Shown here: positions 25,487 to 33,112 of the stretch, one piece after another | How positions within the stretch are numbered: position 1 is the stretch's first letter | How the letters are laid out: the number at the start of each line of letters is the position of its first letter | DNA from: an uncultured Verrucomicrobiota bacterium | Lineage (GTDB): Bacteria; Verrucomicrobiota; Kiritimatiellia; RFP12; UBA3636 | Reading direction: 5' to 3' | Assembly (NCBI GenBank): GCA_949285835.1 | Contig: CASEAR010000069.1 | Location: 1 to 38,566, forward strand | DNA length: 38,566 bases | The notes under the pieces: generated by a model | Told to the model about the DNA's origin: nothing | The model's input: the letters and a program-made list of their open reading frames with translations, nothing else | The model's database searches: none | Position numbers and translations under genes: made by a program

Positions 25487-25509
25487 CTGTGAAAGACGTC
25501 TCTTCACAG
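25487..25509. promoter_or_regulatory. Near-perfect palindrome between parE and atpB
   Basis: CTGTGAA (25487-25493) and TTCACAG (25503-25509) flank nine bases holding the palindrome AGACGTCT. It is operator-like, or a hairpin in a long atpB leader. It is directly followed by a strong Shine-Dalgarno-like AGAGGAGGG and a GTG at 25521 in frame with atpB. The rest of 25243-25700 has no other visible gene. Confidence 0.35.
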
Positions 25510-25700
25510 AGGAGGGAAGTGTGGGGGAGTCAAATCTTTCCTTTTGCCCTCCGCTGTGTGTTCTATTACGTATCAGCCTTCTTAGATCGTCTTTATACGG
25601 TTGTTCTTGTAATTCTGTCTTTAAAATGATAGCATCATCGGATATTTCATACGAGCTGCACCATGCGTTCGGCCGTATACGCGGGAGGAATGGACGAGTT

Positions 25701-26999
25701 ATGAACAAGGTTTACCATCGCATAGACAACAGTTCCGGAAGTGTCGTGAATCTTCGGGCACAGGGCGTGCGCTACCATGAGTTGGCGGAAATTTCGTCAA
25801 GAGGAAATGTATCGCTTGCTCAGGTTATCAAAATAGACGGAGAGAGCGTCACGCTTCAGGTGTTTGCTGGAGCGCGCGGGTTTGCGACTGATGCGAGGGT
25901 GCGTTTTCTTGGACACCCGATGCAGGTTCCGTTTTCGTCCGACTTGCTTGGGCGTATTTTTGACGGCGGTGCCAATCCCAGAGACAACGGTCCGCGTCTG
26001 TCGGAGAACATGATAGACATAGGCGGTCCGTCTGTGAATCCGGCCATGCGAATTATTCCGCGTAACATGGTACGTACGGGCATTCCTATGATCGACGTTT
26101 TCAATACCCTTGTGGAATCACAGAAACTTCCGGTATTCGCCAAGGCTGGAGAGCCATACAATGAGCTGCTGGCACGCATTGCACTTCAGGCTGAGGTCGA
26201 CGTTATAATCCTTGGCGGTATGGGGCTTAAGCATGACGACTACCTGTATTTCAAGGACACGCTGGATCAGAGCGGCGCTCTGTCCCGTACAGTGATGTTT
26301 GTCCATACTGCGGCAGATCCGGTTGTTGAGTGCCTTCTGGTTCCGGATTTGTCGCTCGCTGTGGCGGAACAATTTGCCATAGAGGGTAAAAAGGTTCTCG
26401 TTCTTCTTACGGACATGACTTCATTTGCCGACGCGCTCAAAGAAATAGCCATAACCATGGAGCAGATTCCATCAAACCGCGGTTATCCGGGTGATTTGTA
26501 TTCGCAGCTCGCTTCAAGATACGAGAAGGCGGTCGATTTTGAGGGTGCGGGGTCAATAACAATTCTCGCGGTGACGACCATGCCCGGCGGCGATGTGACG
26601 CATCCGGTGCCGGATAATACCGGGTACATAACGGAAGGGCAGTTTTACCTGAACGACGGCCGAATAGAGCCGTTTGGGTCTCTTTCACGTTTGAAGCAGC
26701 AGGTGAACAAGTCGACGCGTGACGACCATCGTACGATAATGGACACTATGATACAGCTGTTTTCACAGTATCGCTCTACGCTTGAGAAGCAGTCTATGGG
26801 TTTCCGCATGAGCGAGTGGGATTGTAAACTGCTTAAGTATGGTGAGCGCTTTGAGAATGAAATGATGGACTTGACGGTAAACATCCCATTAGAGAAAGCG
26901 CTTGATCTTGGCTGGGAAATTCTCGCTGACTGTTTTGAGCCGGTGGAAACCGGCGTACGGTCGGAAATCATCGACAAGTTCTGGCCCAAAAAACATTGA
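25701..26999 (+). CDS. atpB: V/A-type ATPase subunit B
   Basis: 432 residues, close to Chlamydia AtpB. The non-catalytic nucleotide-binding subunit of the V1/A1 head. The N-terminal barrel opens [27 protein letters not shown]. The P-loop position reads [14 protein letters not shown], without the Lys-Thr of the catalytic A subunit, as expected for B. It has the family segments [20 protein letters not shown] and [29 protein letters not shown]. The frame is open back to 25401, with candidate starts at GTG 25521 and ATG 25626, but nothing upstream of 25701 resembles the family. GGGAGG lies 12 bases before the ATG. It is the first gene of the cluster; subunit A is not beside it. Confidence 0.95.
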   Translation: MNKVYHRIDNSSGSVVNLRAQGVRYHELAEISSRGNVSLAQVIKIDGESVTLQVFAGARGFATDARVRFLGHPMQVPFSSDLLGRIFDGGANPRDNGPRLSENMIDIGGPSVNPAMRIIPRNMVRTGIPMIDVFNTLVESQKLPVFAKAGEPYNELLARIALQAEVDVIILGGMGLKHDDYLYFKDTLDQSGALSRTVMFVHTAADPVVECLLVPDLSLAVAEQFAIEGKKVLVLLTDMTSFADALKEIAITMEQIPSNRGYPGDLYSQLASRYEKAVDFEGAGSITILAVTTMPGGDVTHPVPDNTGYITEGQFYLNDGRIEPFGSLSRLKQQVNKSTRDDHRTIMDTMIQLFSQYRSTLEKQSMGFRMSEWDCKLLKYGERFENEMMDLTVNIPLEKALDLGWEILADCFEPVETGVRSEIIDKFWPKKH

Positions 27000-27016
27000 T
27001 TTGACGGCGGCTTGAC

Positions 27017-27631
27017 ATGGCGAAGGTAAAACTTACAAAAACGGAACTGAAAGCCCAGAAGGACGCCTTGTCCAGATACAGCAGATTCCTTCCGATGCTG
27101 CAGCTGAAAAAGCAGCAGCTTCAGATGGAAATCGCAGGGATAAAGGCGAGGGCGGAAGATACGCTCCGTGAGAAACGTGAACTGATGGATTCCGTTTCCA
27201 AGTGGGTAGGTCTTCTCGCAAGCGCACCGGAAGTGAAAATACCGGTTGTTTTTGACAGAGCGGTAGAGAAGACGGGGAATATTGCCGGTGTCGTCATACC
27301 GGTGTACGGCGGGATCGTCACCCATCGCGAAGAGGTTGATCTCTTTTCCACACCTTCCTGGGTGGACGATGCTGCGGATGCTGCTGAGAAACTTATGGAG
27401 CTTAAGACAAGGTACGAGATATATTCCCGTCAGCTTGAATTGATCTCCGAGGAATTGAGGACTACTTCGCAGCGTGTGAATCTCTTTGAGAAGGTTAAAA
27501 TTCCCGAATGCAAAGAGAATATCCGCGTGATCGGAATCGCTTTGGGCGATGAGCAGACATCAGCTGTGGCGAGAGGAAAGATTGCCAAGAGCAGAGATAG
27601 AATGTCTGAAGCAGGGGGGAATGGGTTATGA
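27017..27631 (+). CDS. atpD: V/A-type ATPase subunit D
   Basis: 204 residues. The central rotor stalk linking the head to the membrane ring. It is almost all helical coiled coil: the N-terminal helix has KLTKTELKAQKDALSRYSRFLPMLQLKKQQLQ and the C-terminal helix has RQLELISEELRTTSQRVNLFEKVKIPE, the signature ends of subunit D. It starts 17 bases after atpB, and its stop overlaps the next ATG (ATGA). Confidence 0.95.
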   Translation: MAKVKLTKTELKAQKDALSRYSRFLPMLQLKKQQLQMEIAGIKARAEDTLREKRELMDSVSKWVGLLASAPEVKIPVVFDRAVEKTGNIAGVVIPVYGGIVTHREEVDLFSTPSWVDDAADAAEKLMELKTRYEIYSRQLELISEELRTTSQRVNLFEKVKIPECKENIRVIGIALGDEQTSAVARGKIAKSRDRMSEAGGNGL

Positions 27632-29475
27632 TTGTTCCCATGAAGCATGTGACGGTTTTATGTGTAGCCGAGGAAAAGGATGCGGCGCTTGAACGTCTGG
27701 CAGGTCTCGGCGTTATGCATGTTTCTGCAGAAATACGGGATTCTGCGGCAATTTCTGGCAACGCTTCCTGCGTGGACGCAGCTGTAAGAGCGGTATCGTG
27801 CATTGAGGAGGCTATTTCGGCAGACGCCTCCATGCTCTCTCTTCGTGCTCCTGTGAATTTTTCAAAAGATGGAGTCTGCGAAGCCGTTTCGGAAGTGAAT
27901 GCGGCCGCGGATGAATATATTGCGGCAAAAGATGAGTATCAGCGGTGGGATCAGATGGTCCGCAGATACGAAGATTGGGGAGATTTTGACCCGGAGCTTG
28001 TTCGCAAGCTGGCTGATGAGGGCGTAAAGGTTGCGCTTTTCCGAGCTCCCTTGTCTTTTGATTCATCGGCTTCTTTCCCGGAGGGAACGGTTGTTCTCTG
28101 CATGCCTGGGAGTGAACACGATTTGTGCTGCGCTGCGATTGGGGTTGATGTGCCTGCCGGTGAGGGAATACGCCCGGTACCACTTCCGGATACGGATCTT
28201 GCGGGTATGGTATCTGCTCGAGATGCGGCATGCGGACGTATGCTTGATGCAGCCGGCAAACTTGCTTCTTTCCAAAACCTTATTCCACGGATAAAGGACG
28301 ATATAAAAGAGCTGCGCAGGCGTGGCGAATATGTCCTTGTGCGTGAAAACATGGTTGGGAACGGTGTCGTAGCTCATTTGTCAGGGTTTATTCCGGCCAG
28401 AGATGTCGAAAAGCTGAAGGAAGCTGCGGCAGAGGCAGGTTGGGGTGTGTCCATTCGTGATCCGGAACCGGATGAGACACCGCCGACGCTTTTGGAGCCT
28501 CCTCGTCTGTTCCGTCCGATCACAGCGATATTCAGAGGACTTGACATTGTCCCCGGTTATTCTGAATCGGATGTAAGCGTTCCGTTTTATGCGTTTTTTT
28601 CGATCTTTTTTGCGATGCTCATTGGGGACGCTGGGTATGGAGCCCTGATTCTGGCGATAACGCTCTGGGCTAGCCGAAAGGTTAAGTCCGGGGGGCGCAG
28701 TGTGTCGGAATTTACGCGCTCATTTTTGACCATAATGCGCGTGTTTTCGATCAGTACCATCGTGTACGGCATTCTGAGCGGTACATATTTCGGTATTCCG
28801 CAGGATTATCTGCCGGATGTTCTGAAGTTCAGATCCGTTGCCTGGTTGTCTGAGCAGAACAATATAATGCAGCTGTGCTTCACTATAGGTGTTGTGCATT
28901 TGTCAATAGCCAGAATATGGAATGCAGCTGTGCTTTTCCCGTCAACCAAGGCTTGGGCGGAAATCGGATGGATAGGTGTACTTGTGGCGATGTACAACAT
29001 AATATGCGGCATCGTAATCAAGGGATACCAGTCTCCTTCCTGGAATGTGTGGCTTATGGTTGTCTCCGTCCTGCTTATTTTTCTTTTCATGCTTAACAAA
29101 AGTGAGCTTAAGGAAAATGCTGCGAGTTTGGGGATGCTTCCGCTCAATGTGGTAAGCAGTATGGGCGATATAATCTCCTACGTTCGTCTGTTTGCAGTGG
29201 GGCTTGCTTCCGTAAAGGTAGCGGAGAATTTTAACCTTATGGCGGTGGGGCTGGACATGCCTGCAGCAGCCAAGATTCCCGTTATGCTTTTGATATTGTT
29301 TCTTGGACACGCCATGAACTTTGCAATGGGAGCGTTGAGTATATTGGTTCATGCTGTGCGCCTGAATACGCTGGAGTTTTCCGGAGCGAAGGGTGTTACA
29401 TGGTGTGGTGAAATATTTAAGCCGTTTGCCGTCACTTCAAGGACGTCATCGGAAAACATTGAAAAATGCCGTTGA
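27628..29475 (+). CDS. atpI: V/A-type ATPase subunit I (a-subunit)
   Basis: 615 residues. Membrane stator subunit forming the ion half-channels. Residues 1 to about 305 are a cytoplasmic arm opening MIVPMKHVTVLCVAEEKDAAL. From about 310, seven or eight membrane segments follow (first YAFFSIFFAMLIGDAGYGAL). The essential arginine facing the proteolipid is Arg520 in IISYVRLFAVGLA. ATG overlaps the atpD stop by four bases. It is followed at 27 bases by atpK. Confidence 0.95.
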   Translation: MIVPMKHVTVLCVAEEKDAALERLAGLGVMHVSAEIRDSAAISGNASCVDAAVRAVSCIEEAISADASMLSLRAPVNFSKDGVCEAVSEVNAAADEYIAAKDEYQRWDQMVRRYEDWGDFDPELVRKLADEGVKVALFRAPLSFDSSASFPEGTVVLCMPGSEHDLCCAAIGVDVPAGEGIRPVPLPDTDLAGMVSARDAACGRMLDAAGKLASFQNLIPRIKDDIKELRRRGEYVLVRENMVGNGVVAHLSGFIPARDVEKLKEAAAEAGWGVSIRDPEPDETPPTLLEPPRLFRPITAIFRGLDIVPGYSESDVSVPFYAFFSIFFAMLIGDAGYGALILAITLWASRKVKSGGRSVSEFTRSFLTIMRVFSISTIVYGILSGTYFGIPQDYLPDVLKFRSVAWLSEQNNIMQLCFTIGVVHLSIARIWNAAVLFPSTKAWAEIGWIGVLVAMYNIICGIVIKGYQSPSWNVWLMVVSVLLIFLFMLNKSELKENAASLGMLPLNVVSSMGDIISYVRLFAVGLASVKVAENFNLMAVGLDMPAAAKIPVMLLILFLGHAMNFAMGALSILVHAVRLNTLEFSGAKGVTWCGEIFKPFAVTSRTSSENIEKCR

Positions 29476-29502
29476 GGCGGTTACACTAAACAGGAGAAAA
29501 AA

Positions 29503-29976
29503 ATGAACGAACTTGATATGGCGCTTTCGGTTGCCGGTGCAGTCACGGCCTTGGGGTTGAGCGCATTTGGTTCCGCTATAGGAACAGGTAAAGCTGCGGC
29601 ATCTGCCGTGGGCGCGTGGAAGAAGTGCTATGCTCAGAGCAAACAGGCTCCTTTTACTCTTCTTTCTTATGTTGGTGCTCCACTTACGCAGACTCTTTAC
29701 GGAATGATCCTCATGTTTACGATGATCAGTACCGCTAAATCCGGAGCTCTGACGGGATCCGGTCTCGCAATGCTTATTCTCGGTTTCTTTGCCGGTTTGG
29801 CGATTGGTGTGTCAGCAATGTTTCAGGGGATGGCAGGTGCGGCTGCCGCAGATGCACACGGCGAGACCGGAAAAGGATTTTCAAATTACCTGTCTGCACT
29901 TGGAATTGTTGAAACGGTGGCAATTTTTGTCATGGTGTTCACGTTGATCGCCGTTGGCAACCTGGCACGGTCTTGA
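29503..29976 (+). CDS. atpK: V/A-type ATPase subunit K (proteolipid ring)
   Basis: 157 residues with four membrane helices (about 8-28, 52-75, 85-110, 130-153), a double-hairpin proteolipid. Ion site: Glu137 in GIVETVAIF. The polar residues known to bind Na+ in Enterococcus hirae NtpK (Thr64, Gln65, Gln110, Glu139, with Tyr68 as a hydrogen-bond partner) all have counterparts at a constant offset of two: Thr62, Gln63, Tyr66, Gln108, Glu137. The ring is therefore probably sodium-binding. AGGAG lies eight bases before the ATG. It closes the B-D-I-K set. Confidence 0.95.
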   Translation: MNELDMALSVAGAVTALGLSAFGSAIGTGKAAASAVGAWKKCYAQSKQAPFTLLSYVGAPLTQTLYGMILMFTMISTAKSGALTGSGLAMLILGFFAGLAIGVSAMFQGMAGAAAADAHGETGKGFSNYLSALGIVETVAIFVMVFTLIAVGNLARS

Positions 29977-30008
29977 TTACCTTGAGTTAGTGCGCCGTAT
30001 GGTGCATG

Positions 30009-30089
30009 GACTGCGGGTCTGACCAATGTACAGTTGTGTCTTCCCGCAGTCATTCTGAGGTTTGTCTGTGAAAAGCGCTTCGGCGCTTT
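30009..30089 (+). terminator. Hairpin pair downstream of atpK
   Basis: A perfect GACTGCGGG (30009-30017)/CCCGCAGTC (30043-30051) repeat is followed by AAAGCGC-TTCG-GCGCTTT (30072-30089), a seven-pair stem with a stable UUCG loop. There is no long T-run, so termination would be inefficient or factor-assisted. It may separate the V-ATPase genes from the reductase gene at 30198. Confidence 0.4.
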
Positions 30090-30197
30090 AAACTGTGGCA
30101 GCTGAGGTTTCTTTCATTTGGCCGGTGATGGCTGCAGTTGTATCTCCTGCGGTGTGTTTTTTTGTTTTGAACATAGAGTGCTCTGGGGAGGGTGGAT

Positions 30198-31190
30198 ATG
30201 GGCAAAGTGAAGGTTCTGCTTGACGACGGCAGAGGTGTAGAGATGGAGTCTGGAGCGAATCTTTTTACTTCGCTGCGGTCTGCGGGGGTTTTCATTCCAA
30301 CGGTCTGCGGGGGAAAGGGGTTCTGCGGGAAGTGCCGTGTAAAAGTGTCTGGGGATAAGGTTTCTGCGCCTTCTGACCGCGAAAATAAACTGCTTACGAC
30401 AGATGATCTGGCGTCCGGAATGCGTCTTGCCTGTCAGGTTTCTGTAAACGGAGATATTTCTGTAACGCTGCCTGCGGAATCTTCCGGAATAGGTTTATTC
30501 CAAGGTGAGGTGTACGAACATCTACTTGTTGCGCAAGACGTTATGAAAGTCGGAATCCGTCTTATCATGCCTGAGAAACTTGTTGCTCTTCCAGGAGCAT
30601 ATATTCTGTTGGATATTCCTGCGGGAAATGCGTCTGTGACCAGATCCTATTCGATTGCAACCCCTCCTGAGACTGATGACAGACTTGAAATCAACGTCAA
30701 GCTTGTTCCGGGAGGAAAAGGATCCGGATTTGTTCATAATTCGTTGAAGGTAGGTGACAGAGTAACGTTTTCTGCTCCGTACGGCGGTTTCCGCGGGTCT
30801 GAGAATTCGGAGCCGCTTCTTTGCATAGCGGGCGGGTCTGGAATTTCTCCTGTGATGTCGATTCTGCGTCATTTCCGGATCAACGGTATCAAACGGACCG
30901 TGAAGCTTTTCTTCGGCGCCTCCTGTGCTGAGTCTATATCCTATGTGAAAGAACTGCGCCGGCTTGAGTCCGAATTGACGGATTTTGAGTTTTTCCCTGT
31001 AGTTCAGACACCTGCGGATGGTTTTGAAACGGGTGTCGTAACGGATTCGCTTATGCGTCACATACAGGACGCATCAGGCATGTCCGCTTTTGTGTGCGGC
31101 AGTCCCGGTATGGTGGCTGCAGTGACGGATGCGCTGCACAAACTGGGGCTTACGGACGATTCCCGTATACATTTTGACAGGTTTTCTTAA
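30198..31190 (+). CDS. NqrF-like NAD(P)H oxidoreductase (2Fe-2S + FAD), soluble
   Basis: 330 residues. Plant-type ferredoxin domain 1-90 with cluster ligands Cys37, Cys43, Cys46 (CGGKGFCGKC) and Cys79 (RLACQV). A ferredoxin-NADP reductase-like module follows: FAD motif RSYSIATPP near 153, NAD motif CIAGGSGISPVMSIL near 215 and C-terminal FVCGSPGMV. This layout matches subunit F of the Na+-translocating NADH:quinone reductase, but the N-terminal membrane helix of NqrF is absent and no nqrA-E genes are nearby. It could serve another electron acceptor, such as an oxygenase or Rnf-like partner. ATG 30198 is chosen over GTG 30192 because GGGAGG is six bases from it. Confidence 0.88.
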   Translation: MGKVKVLLDDGRGVEMESGANLFTSLRSAGVFIPTVCGGKGFCGKCRVKVSGDKVSAPSDRENKLLTTDDLASGMRLACQVSVNGDISVTLPAESSGIGLFQGEVYEHLLVAQDVMKVGIRLIMPEKLVALPGAYILLDIPAGNASVTRSYSIATPPETDDRLEINVKLVPGGKGSGFVHNSLKVGDRVTFSAPYGGFRGSENSEPLLCIAGGSGISPVMSILRHFRINGIKRTVKLFFGASCAESISYVKELRRLESELTDFEFFPVVQTPADGFETGVVTDSLMRHIQDASGMSAFVCGSPGMVAAVTDALHKLGLTDDSRIHFDRFS

Positions 31191-31409
31191 TTCGTCTCAG
31201 CACGCGGTGTTTATCCACTGCCGTTCATGCCATGTAACAGCGACGTTTTTCGAACTTTGTTACGTGGACTGCCCGCAGTTCGGCGCTTTGAGCTGCGGTA
31301 TATGAGCGGGATATGTGGCTTAGAGTCTATGCCATGTGTACTGCTGTTCTTCATCAAACTGTTGGCCGGTAAGTGTATTTTTTTGCGTAAGACAAACATT
31401 GCGTTTCTT
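31191..31409 (+). other. Gene-free 3' region of the NqrF-like gene
   Basis: No convincing gene. It runs from the reductase stop to the terminator at 31410 and is probably its 3' untranslated region. A plus-strand 66-codon frame here has no recognisable content. Confidence 0.4.
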
Positions 31410-31435
31410 CGACTAGCTCTCGGCTAGTCGTTTTT
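31410..31435 (+). terminator. Strong intrinsic terminator
   Basis: CGACTAGC (31410-31417) pairs perfectly with GCTAGTCG (31423-31430) around a five-base loop, followed by TTTTT. It ends plus-strand transcription coming from the NqrF-like gene. Confidence 0.85.
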
Positions 31436-31609
31436 CAAGACTGCAGGATAGTGCTTTTTTACTTTTTGCAGGCCGCATTTCAAGCTAAGTGTTTGTACAA
31501 AGCCTGAGAAGTACCCGAATCCTCCGGGGATAATCAGGTGCTTTGGAGCGAGTACACGGCGAAAACACTACTTAAAAACCGCTGCCGCAGGCCGCGGCAG
31601 CGGTTTTTT
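31436..31609 (+). ncRNA. Candidate structured small RNA between two terminators
   Basis: The segment has no ORF. It contains nested perfect pairings: TGTAC (31494-31498) with GTACA (31552-31556); AAAGC (31499-31503) with GCTTT (31540-31544); CTGA (31504-31507) with TCAG (31534-31537); and an inner CCCG (31514-31517) with CGGG (31525-31528). About 20 bases later it ends in the strong terminator at 31574-31609. The preceding terminator at 31410-31435 would separate it from the reductase transcript. It does not match any RNA family I recognise. I see no convincing promoter. Confidence 0.4.
31574..31609. terminator. Bidirectional intrinsic terminator
   Basis: ACCGCTGCCGC (31578-31588) pairs with GCGGCAGCGGT (31594-31604) over a five-base loop; A-run before and T-run after give a U-tail in both directions. 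On the minus strand it ends the uxaC transcript 41 bases past its stop; on the plus strand it ends whatever is transcribed from 31436. Confidence 0.9.
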
Positions 31610-31649
31610 ACAACAGAAACAAACGCTCCCATGTGTATGTGGGCTGGCA

Positions 31650-33062
31650 TCAGACGCCGAATTTGAAATAATTTCTGGCATTGTTGAAGCAGATATCCTG
31701 CACCATTCTTCCGACAAGTTTCATGTCATTGGGAATTTTCCCTATCTTAATATCGGAGCCAAGAATATTGCAGAGAATGCGTCTGAAGTACTCATGTCTG
31801 GCATAGCTCAAAAAGGACCTGCTGTCCGTCAGCATTCCAACGAACCGGCTCAAAAGTCCCAGTTGAGAAAGTGCTTCTATCTGCCGGGTCATTCCATCGT
31901 ACTGGTCATTGAACCACCATCCGCTTCCGAATTGCATTTTACCCGGAGTCGGTGCGCACTGGAAATTGCCTATCATTGTTCCTATGACTTCGTTCGCGCA
32001 AGGATTGAGTGAATAAATAATAGTGCGCGGCAGCGAGTTTTCAATGTCCAATCCGTCGAGGAGTCTGGAAAGCCCCTCCGCAGAAGGCCAATCGCCAATG
32101 CTGTCGAACCCGGTATCCGGTCCCAGAAGGCGGAACATTCGCGTATTGTTATTGCGCATTGCTCCGTAGTGCAGCTGCCATGTCCAATCGGTTTCTGCGT
32201 CCAGAGCTCCGCAGAAGTGAAGCATGAACGACTTGAACTTCGTGATTTCTTCGGGAGAAAGTGTATTGCGTGAACGTGCTTTGCCAAAAATGACTTTCGC
32301 CTCAGCTTCCGTGCAGCTGAGTATTTTCATCGCGGAAAGCCCATAGTCAGAGAGACGGCATCCCATAGAATTAAAGAAGTCATGGCGCTTCCTCAGCGCC
32401 TGCATGAAATCCCCAAGCGACGAAATCTCGGTGTCCGAAGCGGCGGCGAGCTTATCCGTCCAAGCATTCCAGGCATCCGGTCCTGACGATAGATCTATGC
32501 CTTTGTCCGGACGCCATGCCGGAAGGACCTTTACGGTGAAGTCAGTATCTGCCGCGATTTTCTTATGAAATTCGAGCGAGTCGCACGGGTCGTCTGTTGT
32601 GCACACAACGCGAACGTTGCTCGATGACATCAGTCCTCGCGCGGAAAAAGACGGGGAACGCACCTTTTCTATGGATCTGTTCCAAACTTCTTCCGCCGTA
32701 TCCGCTGAGAGCAGCACATCGTCTATATCAAAATACCTTGCCAATTCAAGGTGCGACCAGTGGTAGATCGGATTCCTGAGCAGGTACGGCATGGTTTCTG
32801 CGAACTTGAAGAACTTTTCATAATCTCCTGCGTCGCCGGTGCAGAACCGTTCCTCGATGCCGTTCGATCGCATGGCGCGCCACTTATAGTGGTCTCCGCC
32901 AAGCCACGGTCTGGTGATGTTGTCCCACCTTACATCTTCTGCGATTTCCTTTGGCGGAAGGTGGCAGTGATAGTCTATGATCGGCATTTTCTCAGCATAA
33001 ACGTGGAACAGTTCGCACGCTTCATCGGACTCAAGCAGGAAATCGTCGTTTATAAATTTCAT
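31650..33062 (-). CDS. uxaC: Glucuronate (uronate) isomerase
   Basis: 470 residues, the normal length. It interconverts D-glucuronate and D-fructuronate (or D-galacturonate and D-tagaturonate), the first step of hexuronate breakdown in the cytoplasm. Family segments: FINDDFLLESDEACELFHVYA at the start, MPIIDYHCHLPP with the metal-site histidines, TDDPCDSLEFHKKI, VLPAWRPDKG, and near the end TDSRSFLSYARHEYFRRILC. ATG is preceded by GGTGAT. It follows the ModF-like gene by 50 bases on the same strand and is closed by a strong bidirectional terminator. No other uronate gene is in the window. Confidence 0.97.
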   Translation of the reverse strand: MKFINDDFLLESDEACELFHVYAEKMPIIDYHCHLPPKEIAEDVRWDNITRPWLGGDHYKWRAMRSNGIEERFCTGDAGDYEKFFKFAETMPYLLRNPIYHWSHLELARYFDIDDVLLSADTAEEVWNRSIEKVRSPSFSARGLMSSSNVRVVCTTDDPCDSLEFHKKIAADTDFTVKVLPAWRPDKGIDLSSGPDAWNAWTDKLAAASDTEISSLGDFMQALRKRHDFFNSMGCRLSDYGLSAMKILSCTEAEAKVIFGKARSRNTLSPEEITKFKSFMLHFCGALDAETDWTWQLHYGAMRNNNTRMFRLLGPDTGFDSIGDWPSAEGLSRLLDGLDIENSLPRTIIYSLNPCANEVIGTMIGNFQCAPTPGKMQFGSGWWFNDQYDGMTRQIEALSQLGLLSRFVGMLTDSRSFLSYARHEYFRRILCNILGSDIKIGKIPNDMKLVGRMVQDICFNNARNYFKFGV

Positions 33063-33112
33063 TTTATCACCATTATTTGTTTCTGCCGTAGAAAAAGTTT
33101 AATTCAATGATA

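Noticed and set aside
25401..25700. N-terminal 100-residue extension of AtpB.
   Set aside because: The extra sequence has no family resemblance and is Cys/Leu-rich; homologues begin at the equivalent of 25701. Kept only as a finding about start ambiguity.
31227..31427. A 66-codon plus-strand frame between the NqrF-like gene and its terminator.
   Set aside because: It runs into the terminator stem and shows no family features.
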